From Sulfurospirillum multivorans DSM 12446 (GTDB lineage Bacteria > Campylobacterota > Campylobacteria > Campylobacterales > Sulfurospirillaceae): 64,000 bases of DNA. The stretch's first letter is position 1; each line of letters opens with the position of its first letter. Under the pieces are notes generated by a model that made no database searches, had not been told where the DNA came from, and saw only the letters and a program-made list of their open reading frames with translations. Below, piece by piece: positions 37,327-46,760 of the stretch. Made by a program: the position numbers and the translations under genes. Location of the stretch: positions 992,001 through 1,056,000 of the forward strand of contig NZ_CP007201.1 in assembly GCF_000568815.1 (NCBI RefSeq), in the 5' to 3' direction.

Positions 37327-38529
37327 CTAATAAAAAAAACTAAACGGCAGTGCGACACATCGTTCATTGATCCATAGTACATTTTCTCCCATATAAAAAA
37401 CGACACCGAAAACATCTTGGGAAGCACTTTTTTGAAAATCGATGATATGTTTAAAATCACTGGTATCGACTTTGGAGGAGGATTTGACTTCGATGGCGAT
37501 GATTTGACTGTTTTGTTTGAGGATAAAATCAATCTCTCTTTTATCGTTGGTTCTATAATGAAATAAACTGGTAGGTTGCAAGGCGAAAGCGATATGTTTT
37601 AAAAGTTCATTGCACACAAATGTTTCAATCAATGCACCCTTATAATGTGAGGCTTCTAAGGTTTCCAAGGAATTAATGCCCAAAAAGTACGAAGCGATGC
37701 CCGTATCATTGAGATAAAGTTTGGGGCTTTTGACAAATTGTTTTCCAATGTTCTCAAAATAGGGACGCACCAGTTTTATTTGAAAGGTTTGTTCTAAAAT
37801 TGAGAGGTAATTTTCAATCGTCTCAACTCTAACACCGACCTCTTTTGCCAAATCCGATTTGGTAAGCATGGTGGTACTTCGTGGCGCTAATATGTGCAAA
37901 AATCTAAAAAAACTATCAATATCTCGAAGTTCTGCCAAATCCCTAGCATCTCTTTCAATATACGTACTGACATACGAGGCAAACCACAGTTTTTTCTCCA
38001 AAGGTGTTTCAAGTTTTAAGCTCTCAGGATAGCCTCCTGTAATGATATCAGCTAGCATCTCTTTATGCGTTTTAGGTGTCACATCAAACGCTTGTGCAAA
38101 GAGTTTGTCGATGATGTTCTCTTCAGGTTTACCTTCACGCTCTTTCGCACTCAGTGGAAACAGATCGACTTCAATAATACGACCTGCTAATGTGTCTTTC
38201 GTTTGCTTCATGTCTAAGATGTTGGCACTACCCGTAATGAGAAAGTCTCCATTATGGCGTGATGTGTCAATGTAGAGTTTGAGAGATTCTAAAAGCTCTG
38301 GTGCTTTTTGAATCTCATCAATACAGACAGGTTTTTTAAGATTTTGAATAAAAAGATTGGGGTCAGCTTTGGCACTCACTCTGGTAGAAACATCATCCAA
38401 AACGACATAGTTTTCACATAGATTTAAAGCAAGTGTGGATTTACCTACTTGCCTTGCGCCTTTGAGTAAAACAATAGGTGAGATTTTAAGAGCTGTTTTG
38501 AGGATAGGTTCTAAACTTCGTTTGAGCAT
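37327..38529 (-). CDS. AAA_14/DUF4143 ATPase
   Basis: 400 residues. Walker A VGKSTLAL with GARQVGKS (about 25-32), Walker B-like CIDEIQKA (about 68-75), then a winged-helix region and DUF4143 C-terminus with KREIDFILKQ and VEVKSSSKV (nuclease-like DxK). These are common stand-alone ATPases of unknown function, often in variable regions. It lies next to the MazEF-type pair, so the pocket may be accessory. Confidence 0.88.
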   Translation of the reverse strand: MLKRSLEPILKTALKISPIVLLKGARQVGKSTLALNLCENYVVLDDVSTRVSAKADPNLFIQNLKKPVCIDEIQKAPELLESLKLYIDTSRHNGDFLITGSANILDMKQTKDTLAGRIIEVDLFPLSAKEREGKPEENIIDKLFAQAFDVTPKTHKEMLADIITGGYPESLKLETPLEKKLWFASYVSTYIERDARDLAELRDIDSFFRFLHILAPRSTTMLTKSDLAKEVGVRVETIENYLSILEQTFQIKLVRPYFENIGKQFVKSPKLYLNDTGIASYFLGINSLETLEASHYKGALIETFVCNELLKHIAFALQPTSLFHYRTNDKREIDFILKQNSQIIAIEVKSSSKVDTSDFKHIIDFQKSASQDVFGVVFYMGENVLWINERCVALPFSFFY

Positions 38530-38603
38530 GGCGGTTTCTTTACCTATAAAATTTTGGTTATTATAGCATAAATTATACTATTACAATAGGAATTTATTTT
38601 ATA

Positions 38604-38637
38604 CACTACGAGAGGAGTTTCCCCTCGTAGTGATTTT
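38604..38637. terminator. Terminator at metE 3' end
   Basis: Arms CACTACGAG (38604-38612) and CTCGTAGTG (38624-38632) with a G/C-rich inner part lie between the convergent metE end and the AAA gene's upstream region. A short T run follows on the plus strand. Confidence 0.75.
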
Positions 38638-40832
38638 TAGCGTGCTAAATACACCGCTTTAATCATGTTGGCAAGTGCCGCTTTGGTTTCACTCCAACCT
38701 CTGGTTTTAAGCCCGCAATCAGGGTTGATCCAGAGTTGCTCTTTGGGGAGTACTTGCAAGAATGCTTTGATCTGCTCGCTCATCTCCTCCACACTGGGCA
38801 CACGAGGGGAATGGATGTCATACACACCTGGTCCAATTTGGGCTTTGTAGTTCGCTTTTTGGAAGACTTTGAGCAGTTTATTGCCACTGCGTGAAGTCTC
38901 GATGGTGATGACATCGGCGTCCATACGCTCTATCGTGTCGATAATGTCGTTAAAATTGCTGTAACACATATGGGTGTGAATTTGGGTTTGATCCCACGCT
39001 GTGCCCACCGAGGCTTTAAAGCTCTCGACCGCCCATTTTTCATAGGCTTTGATCTTCTCAGCGCGTAAAGGATAGCCCTCTTTAAATGCCGCTTCATCGA
39101 CTTGGATGATCTTGATGTCGTGACGTTGAAGCTCATCGACCTCTTCAGCGATAGCGGTGGCAACTTCGTAGGCGACTTCACTTTTAGGAATGTCATCGCG
39201 CACAAATGACCAGTTCAGAATCGTCACGGGTCCAGTGAGCATGCCTTTCATCGGCTTGTCGGTTAAGCTTTGCGCGTAAACCGTCCAATCAACGCTGAGG
39301 GGTTGTTTGCGACTCACGTTTCCGTATAAAAGCGGTGGCTTCACGCAACGGCTTCCGTAACTTTGCACCCAACCGTTTTGACTGAATGCAAAACCCTCCA
39401 GCAGTTCGCCAAAGTATTCGACCATATCGTTACGCTCGAATTCGCCATGTACCAAAACATCCAGCCCTAATTCTTCTTGGATAGCAACGCACTCTTTGAT
39501 CGACTCTTTTAAAGATGCCTCGTACTGTTCGCGTGTAATCTCACCTTTTTTATAGGCATTGCGAACCGCTCGGGTCTCTTTGGTTTGCGGAAATGAGCCG
39601 ATGGTGGTGGTAGGAAAAAGTGGCAAATTCAGTGCTTTTTGTTGCAAAGCAAAACGGGTGGCATACGCTGATCTGGTATAGAAAATGCCACTGCTTTTAA
39701 CTGACGGTGCTTTTTGAGTGCATGCGCTTATCTCAGGTTTTTCTCTTTTCTCCCAAAGCGTGTTGATCTGCTCTAACTCTTCGAGTTTTTCAAGTGCAAA
39801 ACTTAGGCGGCTTTTAACTTCGGGTGCTAGTTTTTCTTCAAAACGGGTTGAAAAAGGGACATGTAACAGTGAGCATGATGTGGAGAGGATGATGTGATCT
39901 GCATCGATTGTTTTGCTGATTTTCTCAATCAATACATACGTTTTAGAAGCGTTGTTTTTCCAAACATTTCGTCCATCAATGAGCCCAGCGATAAGCATTT
40001 TATCGTTTACATGTAAAAGCGCTTCAAGGTTCTCTTCGCCATAGACAAAATCAAGTCCGATTGCCCAAATAGGGCAATTTCCCAAGATTTCTACCGCTTC
40101 ATTGGCGCGATCAAAATAGGTAACAACCGCGATTTTAAGATGGCGACTCACCGTTCCTAAACGCTCATACGCGATTTTGAGCAGGCTTAAAAATTTTGCC
40201 TCCAACGTTTTGGCAAAGAGTGGTTCATCGAACTGAATGACGATGTTTTCACCCAAACTTGAAATGGCGTGGAGCACCTTAGCGTACGCTTCCACGACAT
40301 CATCAAAGAAGCCAAACAGATCACTTCCATCGACGGGATTACAAAGCGCTAAAAAAGTCAATGGCCCAATGAGATTGATCTTAGGATCGATCCCAAGTGC
40401 TTTGGCTTCGATGTACTCATCAACGATTTTGGAAATGTCGACTTTAAAAGCCATGTGTGCGTGAATCTCGGGAACGATGTAGTGGTAATTGGTGTTAAAC
40501 CACTTGGTCATCTCCATGGCGGAACGTTGCGCATCGCCCCTTGCCATCGCAAAATAGCGTTCGGTTTTATCTTCGATGCCTTGGAAGCGAGGAGGGATGG
40601 CGCCAAGCATGACCGCCGTGTCCAGCATTGTGTCGTACAGACTAAAGTCGTTGCACGAAATAAAATCAATATGACGCTCTTTTTGGTAGTTCCAATGGCG
40701 CTCTCTGAGTGTTTTAGCAACGGATTTGACCGTTTCAAAATCAGAATTTCCTGCCCAATACGCCTCTAGCGCAAATTTGAGCTCACGTTTTTCCCCAATG
40801 CGAGGAAACCCTGTAACGTAGGTTTGTGACAT
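38637..40832 (-). CDS. metE: Cobalamin-independent methionine synthase
   Basis: 731 residues, slightly shorter than the usual 750. It transfers a methyl group from 5-methyltetrahydropteroyl-triglutamate to homocysteine. Conserved text: FPRIGEKRELK at the N-terminus, TTTIGSFPQTKE, HGEFERNDMVEYFGE, the zinc site in HTHMCYSNFND (His/Cys about 627-631) and NPDCGLKTRGW (Cys). TTTACATGTAAA occurs inside at 40006-40017. A REP-like element and an unresolved 400-bp stretch lie upstream. Confidence 0.95.
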   Translation of the reverse strand: MSQTYVTGFPRIGEKRELKFALEAYWAGNSDFETVKSVAKTLRERHWNYQKERHIDFISCNDFSLYDTMLDTAVMLGAIPPRFQGIEDKTERYFAMARGDAQRSAMEMTKWFNTNYHYIVPEIHAHMAFKVDISKIVDEYIEAKALGIDPKINLIGPLTFLALCNPVDGSDLFGFFDDVVEAYAKVLHAISSLGENIVIQFDEPLFAKTLEAKFLSLLKIAYERLGTVSRHLKIAVVTYFDRANEAVEILGNCPIWAIGLDFVYGEENLEALLHVNDKMLIAGLIDGRNVWKNNASKTYVLIEKISKTIDADHIILSTSCSLLHVPFSTRFEEKLAPEVKSRLSFALEKLEELEQINTLWEKREKPEISACTQKAPSVKSSGIFYTRSAYATRFALQQKALNLPLFPTTTIGSFPQTKETRAVRNAYKKGEITREQYEASLKESIKECVAIQEELGLDVLVHGEFERNDMVEYFGELLEGFAFSQNGWVQSYGSRCVKPPLLYGNVSRKQPLSVDWTVYAQSLTDKPMKGMLTGPVTILNWSFVRDDIPKSEVAYEVATAIAEEVDELQRHDIKIIQVDEAAFKEGYPLRAEKIKAYEKWAVESFKASVGTAWDQTQIHTHMCYSNFNDIIDTIERMDADVITIETSRSGNKLLKVFQKANYKAQIGPGVYDIHSPRVPSVEEMSEQIKAFLQVLPKEQLWINPDCGLKTRGWSETKAALANMIKAVYLAR

Positions 40833-40875
40833 AGTTTAAAGTCCTTTTTCATCTTTATAATTTTCAAATAAATTC

Positions 40876-40944
40876 TGCCAACAGCGTTGGCAAGCTTTAG
40901 TGCCATAGTGGCTAACGTAGTCGAACGAGCTTTGCTTGTTTGAC
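40876..40944 (+). repeat. REP-like hairpin element, copy B
   Basis: Hairpin TGCCAAC-agc-GTTGGCA (40876-40892), AAGCTTTAG, hairpin GCCA-tag-TGGC (40902-40912), TAACGTAG (40913-40920), then an 11-bp stem with TTT loop: GTCGAACGAGC (40920-40930) and GCTTGTTTGAC (40934-40944), containing two G-T pairs. The arm sequence is unlike copy A or C, yet pairing is kept. Confidence 0.75.
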
Positions 40945-41414
40945 GTATAGAAGATGAAAAAAGTGGAGGGTGGATGCCTGTTCGGCGGAAGCTAAAGTAG
41001 CGGCAATGGCAGTTGCATTTACGTCTTTTTTTGGCACGTTTGATGGCGGAGTGGGCGCGCTTTGCGAACAGTCGACTGCATTTGCAAAGTCTGGGGCGAT
41101 ACGTTGAGACAAATCCGAGAAGGGCAGAGCTAAGCGGTGGCGGATCGTCTTCAACCTCTTCAGGAGCGCAGGTATCGGCAAAGAGTCGAGCGGTGTGCAA
41201 TAGGCGTGCGTGTTGGCGTTTGGTTTTGTATTCGATGGTCGAAGCTTGAATGGAAGCGAGCCTAAAGTAGCCCTTTTTCCCAAAACCCAGAGGCAATCTC
41301 ACGTGATCCACGTCCTTATAATTGATGGCGGCATTATAGCACAATGGTTTACATGTAAAAACTATTTACCAAACTTCGGTAAAATGGAGGGATAATTTTT
41401 GAAGGAGACTGTGA
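40945..41414. other. Unresolved stretch upstream of metE
   Basis: No convincing gene. Long frames are open on both strands: minus 40912-41283 and 40766-41344, plus 41013-41249, but none has a good start, family match or clear codon pattern. On the minus strand a TATAAT-like -10 (about 41331-41336) lies 15 bases from TTTACA inside a TTTACATGTAAA site (41348-41359), possibly a metE promoter giving a long leader. No cobalamin or SAM riboswitch was recognised. Confidence 0.4.
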
Positions 41415-42266
41415 ATGGAAGTGGTAAAAACCGTTGTATTATTGACCTTGATGACACTGTTATTTGTGTGGGTTGGTGGCATGATGGGAGGAACGCAGGG
41501 GATGATGATCGCACTTGTGCTGGCGGGTGTGATGAACTTTGTGAGCTATTTTTACTCTGACACATTGGTGCTTCGTCATTACCATGCTGTGCCTGTCACG
41601 CGTCAAGAAGCGAATGGACTTTATACGATTGTCGAGAGATTGTGCGCCAAAGCAAATCTTCCTTTGCCTCAGGTGTACATCATCCCCGATTCCACGCCAA
41701 ACGCGTTTGCAACAGGGCGCAATCCCTCACATGCCGCCGTTGCTGTCACCGAAGGGCTTTTGCAGCTTTTGGACGATGACGAGGTCGAAGCCGTTTTGGC
41801 GCATGAGCTGAGTCACGTGAGACACTATGATATTTTGGTGGGAACCATTGCCGCGACGATTGCGGGAGCGATTGGGGTTATTGCCAATATGATGCAATTT
41901 GGCGCGATGTTTGGAGGGAGCAGGGAGAACAGACCCAATCCCATCGTGATGATCGTCCTTGCCATCATTTTACCGCTTGCTGCTGCGGTGATTCAAATGG
42001 CGATTAGCCGTAACCGTGAATACATGGCAGACGAAGGGGCAGCTCGCTTGACGCGTCATCCTGAGTGGTTGCAAAGCGCACTTGCAAAGCTTTCGAGCTA
42101 CAACGCGCAAGGCATGGTGCATGAGGCGACGCCTGAGAGTGCGCACATGTTTATCATCAACCCTTTTGCGGGCAAACATATCTCCTTTGCGTCACTTTTT
42201 TCGACGCATCCGTCCACGGAAGATCGGATTGCAAGGTTAGAAGAGTTAAAATTTGAGCTAAAATAA
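41415..42266 (+). CDS. htpX: Membrane zinc metalloprotease HtpX
   Basis: 283 residues of M48 type. Two N-terminal membrane helices (about 5-50), zinc motif [10 protein letters not shown] (about 133-142), two further membrane segments, and the third ligand region [15 protein letters not shown] (about 199). It clears misfolded membrane proteins at the inner membrane. GAAGGAGA lies before ATG at 41415. Confidence 0.94.
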   Translation: MEVVKTVVLLTLMTLLFVWVGGMMGGTQGMMIALVLAGVMNFVSYFYSDTLVLRHYHAVPVTRQEANGLYTIVERLCAKANLPLPQVYIIPDSTPNAFATGRNPSHAAVAVTEGLLQLLDDDEVEAVLAHELSHVRHYDILVGTIAATIAGAIGVIANMMQFGAMFGGSRENRPNPIVMIVLAIILPLAAAVIQMAISRNREYMADEGAARLTRHPEWLQSALAKLSSYNAQGMVHEATPESAHMFIINPFAGKHISFASLFSTHPSTEDRIARLEELKFELK

Positions 42267-42286
42267 TTTACATGTAAAGGTTGAAA

Positions 42287-42664
42287 ATGAAAAAATCACT
42301 GAGTGAAATTCCAAGTACACCGCTTCAAGCAGGCGAGGGTGCGAGTATGCAGATGCTGATCTCTCCAGAAATTGCACCTCATTTTGCGATGCGCAAATTT
42401 GTCATTAAAAAAGAGGGACATATGCCGTTTCACACCAATACGGTTGAGCATGAGCAGTATATTTTAAAAGGCAAAGCGCGCGTTCAATTGGGTGAGGAGA
42501 GTTTTATTGCCGTGAAAGATGACATCATCTTTGTTCCAGCAGGAGTGCCTCATTCATACCAAGTGATCGGCGATGAAGATTATGAATTTTTATGTTTGGT
42601 TCCCAATAGCGTGGATACAATTGAGATGGTGAAAGCCACACCACGCATAGAGTGTGGTTGTTAA
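42287..42664 (+). CDS. Small cupin-domain protein
   Basis: 125 residues from ATG at 42287 (AAAGG six bases upstream). Cupin motif 1 is readable as HTNTVEHEQYILKGKARV (His/Glu ligands) and motif 2 as VPAGVPHSYQVIG. A single metal-binding beta barrel with unknown substrate. TTTACATGTAAA (42269-42280) lies between htpX and this gene. Confidence 0.85.
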   Translation: MKKSLSEIPSTPLQAGEGASMQMLISPEIAPHFAMRKFVIKKEGHMPFHTNTVEHEQYILKGKARVQLGEESFIAVKDDIIFVPAGVPHSYQVIGDEDYEFLCLVPNSVDTIEMVKATPRIECGC

Positions 42665-42668
42665 GTAA

Positions 42669-42692
42669 GAAGCCTTTTCAAGGCTTCTCTTA
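42669..42692. terminator. Shared terminator for cupin and alpha/beta hydrolase genes
   Basis: GAAGCCTT-ttc-AAGGCTTC (42669-42687), perfect 8-bp stem between convergent genes; TCTCTT follows on the plus strand. Confidence 0.8.
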
Positions 42693-43226
42693 TGCACGAC
42701 GCAGTTGACCTAAATAAGCATAGCCTTCTTCCCAAGACCCAATGTCACTAAAGCTGTTGATATGCCCTTTATCGCCAACATTGACCAGTGCACTTCCCCA
42801 CGCTTTGGCTAAACCTTGAGCGTAACTAAGGCTTGCGTACGGATCGTTTGTACTCGCGATGATGATGCTTGGAAAATCAAACAAGCCCATCGGTGTGGTT
42901 TCAAACCCTTCGACATTGCTTGGAAAAACGTCTGAGTTTGGATCGGGTGGTGCGACAAGAAGCGCTCCTTTGATGGACGAGTGCATTTTTTGCGCGTCCC
43001 AATGGGCGATCACTAAGCATGCAAGGCTGTGCGCGACAAGGACAACCTCTTCGCCTGCTTGGGCGACCTCTTCTTCAAGTTTTTCGATCCACTCTTTACA
43101 AATGGGATGATCCCAATCCCGCTGAATCACACGTTTGAAATCAGGATTTTCTCTCTCCCAAAATGTTTGCCAATGCATTTCGCCTGAGCCTTGATACCCT
43201 GGTAATATAAGCACAGATGTTGCCAT
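42690..43226 (-). CDS. RBBP9/YdeN-type serine alpha/beta hydrolase
   Basis: 178 residues. Family marks: ILPGYQGSGEMHWQTFWE, nucleophile elbow VAHSLACLV (Ser about 67), Asp about 129 in ASTNDPYAS and His about 155 in DKGHINSFS. These small hydrolases cut esters or peptides with unknown natural substrate. Single-gene unit. Confidence 0.88.
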   Translation of the reverse strand: MATSVLILPGYQGSGEMHWQTFWERENPDFKRVIQRDWDHPICKEWIEKLEEEVAQAGEEVVLVAHSLACLVIAHWDAQKMHSSIKGALLVAPPDPNSDVFPSNVEGFETTPMGLFDFPSIIIASTNDPYASLSYAQGLAKAWGSALVNVGDKGHINSFSDIGSWEEGYAYLGQLRRA

Positions 43227-43324
43227 AAATCCCTCATTTGATCAAATTAAAGAACTATTGTAGTCTAGCCTGACTTAATTAAGAGCGAGTAGGCTATGAT
43301 AATGGCAAAAAATAAGGAGTTTTC

Positions 43325-43873
43325 ATGCGCCTTTTTCTTCCTCAAACGGCGATGCTACTCGTGGATGTTCAAGAGCGTCTTTTTGGATATATTGAGGGGC
43401 ACGATGACCTTGAGAAGCATCTTTTGGTGCTGCTTCAAGGGCTTCAAAGTTTAAACGTCCCCATCCTGTGCAATCAGCAATACACCAAAGGGTTGGGCGA
43501 GACGATAGAGAGTATCCGCTCACTTTTAGGCGACGTTGAGATTTATGAAAAACGTACCTTTAGCTGTTGCCAAAACCCAGACGTGATGGAAGCGCTTAAA
43601 GCCTTACATGTAAAGCATGTTATCGTCGCAGGCGTGGAGAGTCATGTGTGCATTTTGCAAAGCGTTTTGGATCTTTTAGAAGCAGGGTTTGAGGTTATCG
43701 TCTGTGCCGATGCTATCGGTTCGCGCAAAGCAAAAGACCATGAATTGGCACTTTTACGAATGACTCAAGAAGGAGCGTATGTTGGTTCGGTGGAATCACT
43801 GCTGTTTGAGCTTTTACACAGTGCCGATCATGCGCAGTTTAAGACGATCAGCACCTTAGTCAAAGCGCTCTAA
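43325..43873 (+). CDS. Isochorismatase-family hydrolase
   Basis: 182 residues, YcaC-like branch. Catalytic residues: Asp in LLVDVQERLF (about 13), Lys in YEKRTFSCCQN (about 79) and Cys in VAGVESHVCILQSV (about 113). Family members act on isochorismate, nicotinamide or N-carbamoyl compounds; the substrate cannot be assigned. AAGGAG precedes the ATG. A TTACATGTAAA site is inside (43604) and another follows the stop (43878-43889). Confidence 0.9.
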   Translation: MRLFLPQTAMLLVDVQERLFGYIEGHDDLEKHLLVLLQGLQSLNVPILCNQQYTKGLGETIESIRSLLGDVEIYEKRTFSCCQNPDVMEALKALHVKHVIVAGVESHVCILQSVLDLLEAGFEVIVCADAIGSRKAKDHELALLRMTQEGAYVGSVESLLFELLHSADHAQFKTISTLVKAL

Positions 43874-43894
43874 ACGTTTTACATGTAAAGAAGT

Positions 43895-44740
43895 TTAGGA
43901 CTTCTTTACATAGTACGAGAGGCGATGATCGGTGTGTTTGGTAAAATAGTTATTATCAGGAATGATGTCCGCATGCCCTAAAAAGAGCTTGCCTTCAGGT
44001 TTGAGAAGTGTGGCAAAACGCTCGATGGTTTTGAGGCGAAAATCGTCGTCAAAGTAGATCAGCATATTGCGCGAGAAGATGATGTCAAATTTCCCTAAAG
44101 AGAGAAATTCGTGCTCAAAGATATTGACCTTAGTGAACGAAACAGAGCTGAAATACTCTTTTTTAACACTAAAATAGCGCTCTTCTTGTGTGAAAAATTT
44201 TTCTTTCAATCGCGCCTCTAATTTATGCAAAGAGCGCTCGGAGAAGAGCCCTTTTTGCGCTTTTTCGATCGCTTCAGAGTTGATGTCAATGCCCGTGATG
44301 CTAAAATCTCTGGGTTCTCGTTTACGCTCTTGCATCATCATGGAAAGAGAATATACCTCTTCCCCCGAAGCGCAAGGAGCGCAGAGAATCTTGACATTGG
44401 GAATAGCGAGCGCAAAATTAACCGCCATGTCGAGTTGTGCCTCTTCACGGTAGAAGTAGGTTTCATTGACCGTCACAAGATCAATCAAATCTTGCCTAAG
44501 GCCTTTATCGCTTTGCAACGCTTCAAAGAGTTTACGAAAACTGTAAATTTCTTTGCGTTCGCAAAAAAGGCGAAGTTTGGTTTCGATGACGCTGTTTTTC
44601 GCAAACAGATCCACACCAATCTCACGTTTGATGTAATGCAGTAGATCGTGGAGTCCAAAGGTATTGAACTCTTTTGGGGCTGAAACTTCGTGTTTCTGTG
44701 CAATTTCAGGCTCTTTTTTCTTGTTAAAAAACCACATCAA
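43895..44740 (-). CDS. cheR: Chemotaxis methyltransferase CheR
   Basis: 281 residues. N-terminal helical CheR domain (about 25-90), then a SAM-dependent methyltransferase with VNETYFYREEAQL, CAPCASGEEVYSLSMM and FDIIFSRNMLIYFD. It methylates glutamates of chemoreceptors. The first 25 residues form a charged linker. ATG at 44740 or 44737; overlap with the cheB stop shows coupling. Confidence 0.93.
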   Translation of the reverse strand: MMWFFNKKKEPEIAQKHEVSAPKEFNTFGLHDLLHYIKREIGVDLFAKNSVIETKLRLFCERKEIYSFRKLFEALQSDKGLRQDLIDLVTVNETYFYREEAQLDMAVNFALAIPNVKILCAPCASGEEVYSLSMMMQERKREPRDFSITGIDINSEAIEKAQKGLFSERSLHKLEARLKEKFFTQEERYFSVKKEYFSSVSFTKVNIFEHEFLSLGKFDIIFSRNMLIYFDDDFRLKTIERFATLLKPEGKLFLGHADIIPDNNYFTKHTDHRLSYYVKKS

Positions 44741-45303
44741 GACGCTCCAAAGGTTTTAATAATTTGTACAATTTCATCCAAGGCAAACGAAGTGATATTG
44801 GGATTGATCTCCATGGCGCGCTTTGGCATGCCATAAACGATAGCACTTTTTTCACTCTCTGCGATACATTGTGCGCCGTGTTTTTGCAATTCACTCAGTC
44901 CATTGGCACCATCATGCCCAATTCCCGTTAATAACACCGCCAAAATCTCAGCATGCCCAATGCACTCAACCGCCGAAGAGAAGAGCGAATCAATGCTCGG
45001 ATTGTACGGGGTCTCACCCTCATCCATGGGCTCAATGCGCGTGCAGTCAGCTTGCTTCAGACGGCAATTTTGAGGACAGATGTAGACATGCGACGCGTGC
45101 AAGTTCATCCGTGCATCCACGGCGTGGACGGGCAGGTGTAACTCATTTTGAAATTGACTGATAAAGCTTGGAATAAAGGTCGCATTCATGTGTTGCGCAA
45201 TAATAATCGCCCCATTGTACGTTGATGGAATCACAGATAAAATCTTTTTTAAATGACCAGGACCTCCGGTGGAGGCTCCGATCAACACAATTTTAGGTTT
45301 CAT
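44737..45303 (-). CDS. cheB: CheB methylesterase without receiver domain
   Basis: 188 residues covering only the catalytic part of CheB: GASTGGPG (Ser about 11), AQHMNATF (His about 38) and LTGIGHDGANG (Asp about 131). It removes methyl groups from chemoreceptors or deamidates them. The absence of a phosphorylation receiver is common in Campylobacterota, where CheB is not controlled by CheA phosphate. The 4-base overlaps with pepA and cheR show an operon. Confidence 0.93.
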   Translation of the reverse strand: MKPKIVLIGASTGGPGHLKKILSVIPSTYNGAIIIAQHMNATFIPSFISQFQNELHLPVHAVDARMNLHASHVYICPQNCRLKQADCTRIEPMDEGETPYNPSIDSLFSSAVECIGHAEILAVLLTGIGHDGANGLSELQKHGAQCIAESEKSAIVYGMPKRAMEINPNITSFALDEIVQIIKTFGAS

Positions 45304-46760
45304 TGATCTCCACGTTTAGTGTCATCAATCATCCAGTAAAGGTTCATACGAACCCCTGCACCACTGGCACCAAACTGGTTGTATCCCCACGCTTTTTCGA
45401 TGTAAGCAGGGCCTGCGATGTCCAGATGAAGCCATTTGTCTTTATGCGCCTCTTCGATGAAATTGTCTAAAAACAGTCCTGCGGTGATTGCGCCACCGTA
45501 GCGACTGGAGCTGATGTTGGACATGTCCGCAACCGAGCTTTTGAGAAGCTTTTTGAGGTATTTGTTAAACGGAAGGGAACCACTCAGTTCACCACTCGCC
45601 GTTGAGGCTCTAAGCATCGAGTGTTTCAGCTCACTGCTATGCCCCATAATGCCTGTGGTAAACTCACCCAATGCTACCACGCACGCACCTGTGAGCGTTG
45701 CCATATCGACCAAAAGATCGGGGTTGAGCTCTTGGGCATAACATAAACAATCCGCGAGCACCAAACGTCCCTCCGCATCGGTGTTACGCACTTCGATGGT
45801 TTTACCATTCTTTGCAACCAAAACATCATCAGGCTTATACGCATTACCTCCGATCATATTTTCCGTTGCACCAATGATCGCATGAATTTCGTAAGGAAGC
45901 GCTAGTGTTGCCGCACCTTTTAAGATCGCCATAACCGCAGCTGCGCCACTTTTATCGGCTTTCATCGTGACCATGTGTTCACTCGGTTTTAGGCTCAGTC
46001 CACCGCTATCATACGTTAATCCTTTGCCCACATAAACCAGACGTTTTTTCGCCTCTTTGGGCATGTAGGTAAGATGAATTAAGCGAGGAGGGTGCACGCT
46101 TGCACGGTTGACGGCAAGGAAAGCATTCATCCCTTGCTCTTTTAAAAAGGTCTCATCCATCACTTTACATGTAACGTTGGGAATCGAAGTTAATGTCTGT
46201 GCAACGTCGGCAAGGGCAATCGGTGTCATCTCTTCAGGCGTTGCATTGACGATGGCTTTGGCGAAGTTGGTAGCTTCTGCAATCGCAGTACCGACACGAA
46301 GCGCCTCGGTTGCTGTTTGCATGGAAACATCCACGCGACTGTAATCTTCCAAGCAGATCGTAATTTTCTCGATCGAAGAGGGCTCTTTTTTGCTTTTGTA
46401 GGTATCAAACGTGTAGCTTCCAAGGATAAATCCTTCCACCAACGCTTTGATATTTAAGCCTGGGCAATCGTTAGAATAAGTTCCAATGCAGAGGCTTCTC
46501 AGTTTGGTCTTTTTAAGCGCGTCCAAAGCTTTCGCAGCAGCGAGACGAATCTCATCGGCATCAAGTGAGTCGCATCCAACGTAGAGTGTTTTACTCTCTG
46601 CCACAAAAAGGCTCTCTTCACTCTCACCTTTAAATCCTAAAAGTAGGAGGGTCTCTTTATCGCTGATGGACGCGTGGTCTAAATTTTTATCGATAACAAG
46701 GACGATTTTGGCGTCTGCTTGTGTTTCATTGATTTTCTGATTGTTGAGGTGTATTTGCAT
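45300..46760 (-). CDS. pepA: Leucyl aminopeptidase
   Basis: 486 residues from ATG at 46760 (AGGAAAAAC upstream). M17 core: VGKGLTYDSGGLSLKPS, MKADKSGAAAV and the signature NTDAEGRLVLADCL, giving two metal ions and the catalytic Lys and Arg. It releases N-terminal amino acids from peptides in the cytoplasm. It overlaps the DedA stop by 35 bases. A TTTACATGTAA site is inside, in a frame coding Thr-Cys-Lys rather than Leu-His-Val. Confidence 0.95.
   Translation of the reverse strand: MQIHLNNQKINETQADAKIVLVIDKNLDHASISDKETLLLLGFKGESEESLFVAESKTLYVGCDSLDADEIRLAAAKALDALKKTKLRSLCIGTYSNDCPGLNIKALVEGFILGSYTFDTYKSKKEPSSIEKITICLEDYSRVDVSMQTATEALRVGTAIAEATNFAKAIVNATPEEMTPIALADVAQTLTSIPNVTCKVMDETFLKEQGMNAFLAVNRASVHPPRLIHLTYMPKEAKKRLVYVGKGLTYDSGGLSLKPSEHMVTMKADKSGAAAVMAILKGAATLALPYEIHAIIGATENMIGGNAYKPDDVLVAKNGKTIEVRNTDAEGRLVLADCLCYAQELNPDLLVDMATLTGACVVALGEFTTGIMGHSSELKHSMLRASTASGELSGSLPFNKYLKKLLKSSVADMSNISSSRYGGAITAGLFLDNFIEEAHKDKWLHLDIAGPAYIEKAWGYNQFGASGAGVRMNLYWMIDDTKRGDQ

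Noticed and set aside
40833-41414. Cobalamin or SAM riboswitch before metE
   Set aside because: I could not find the conserved boxes of either class by eye.
808-43614. LHV as a conserved peptide motif
   Set aside because: Unrelated proteins carry it only because the DNA palindrome encodes it, and other frames occur (pepA).
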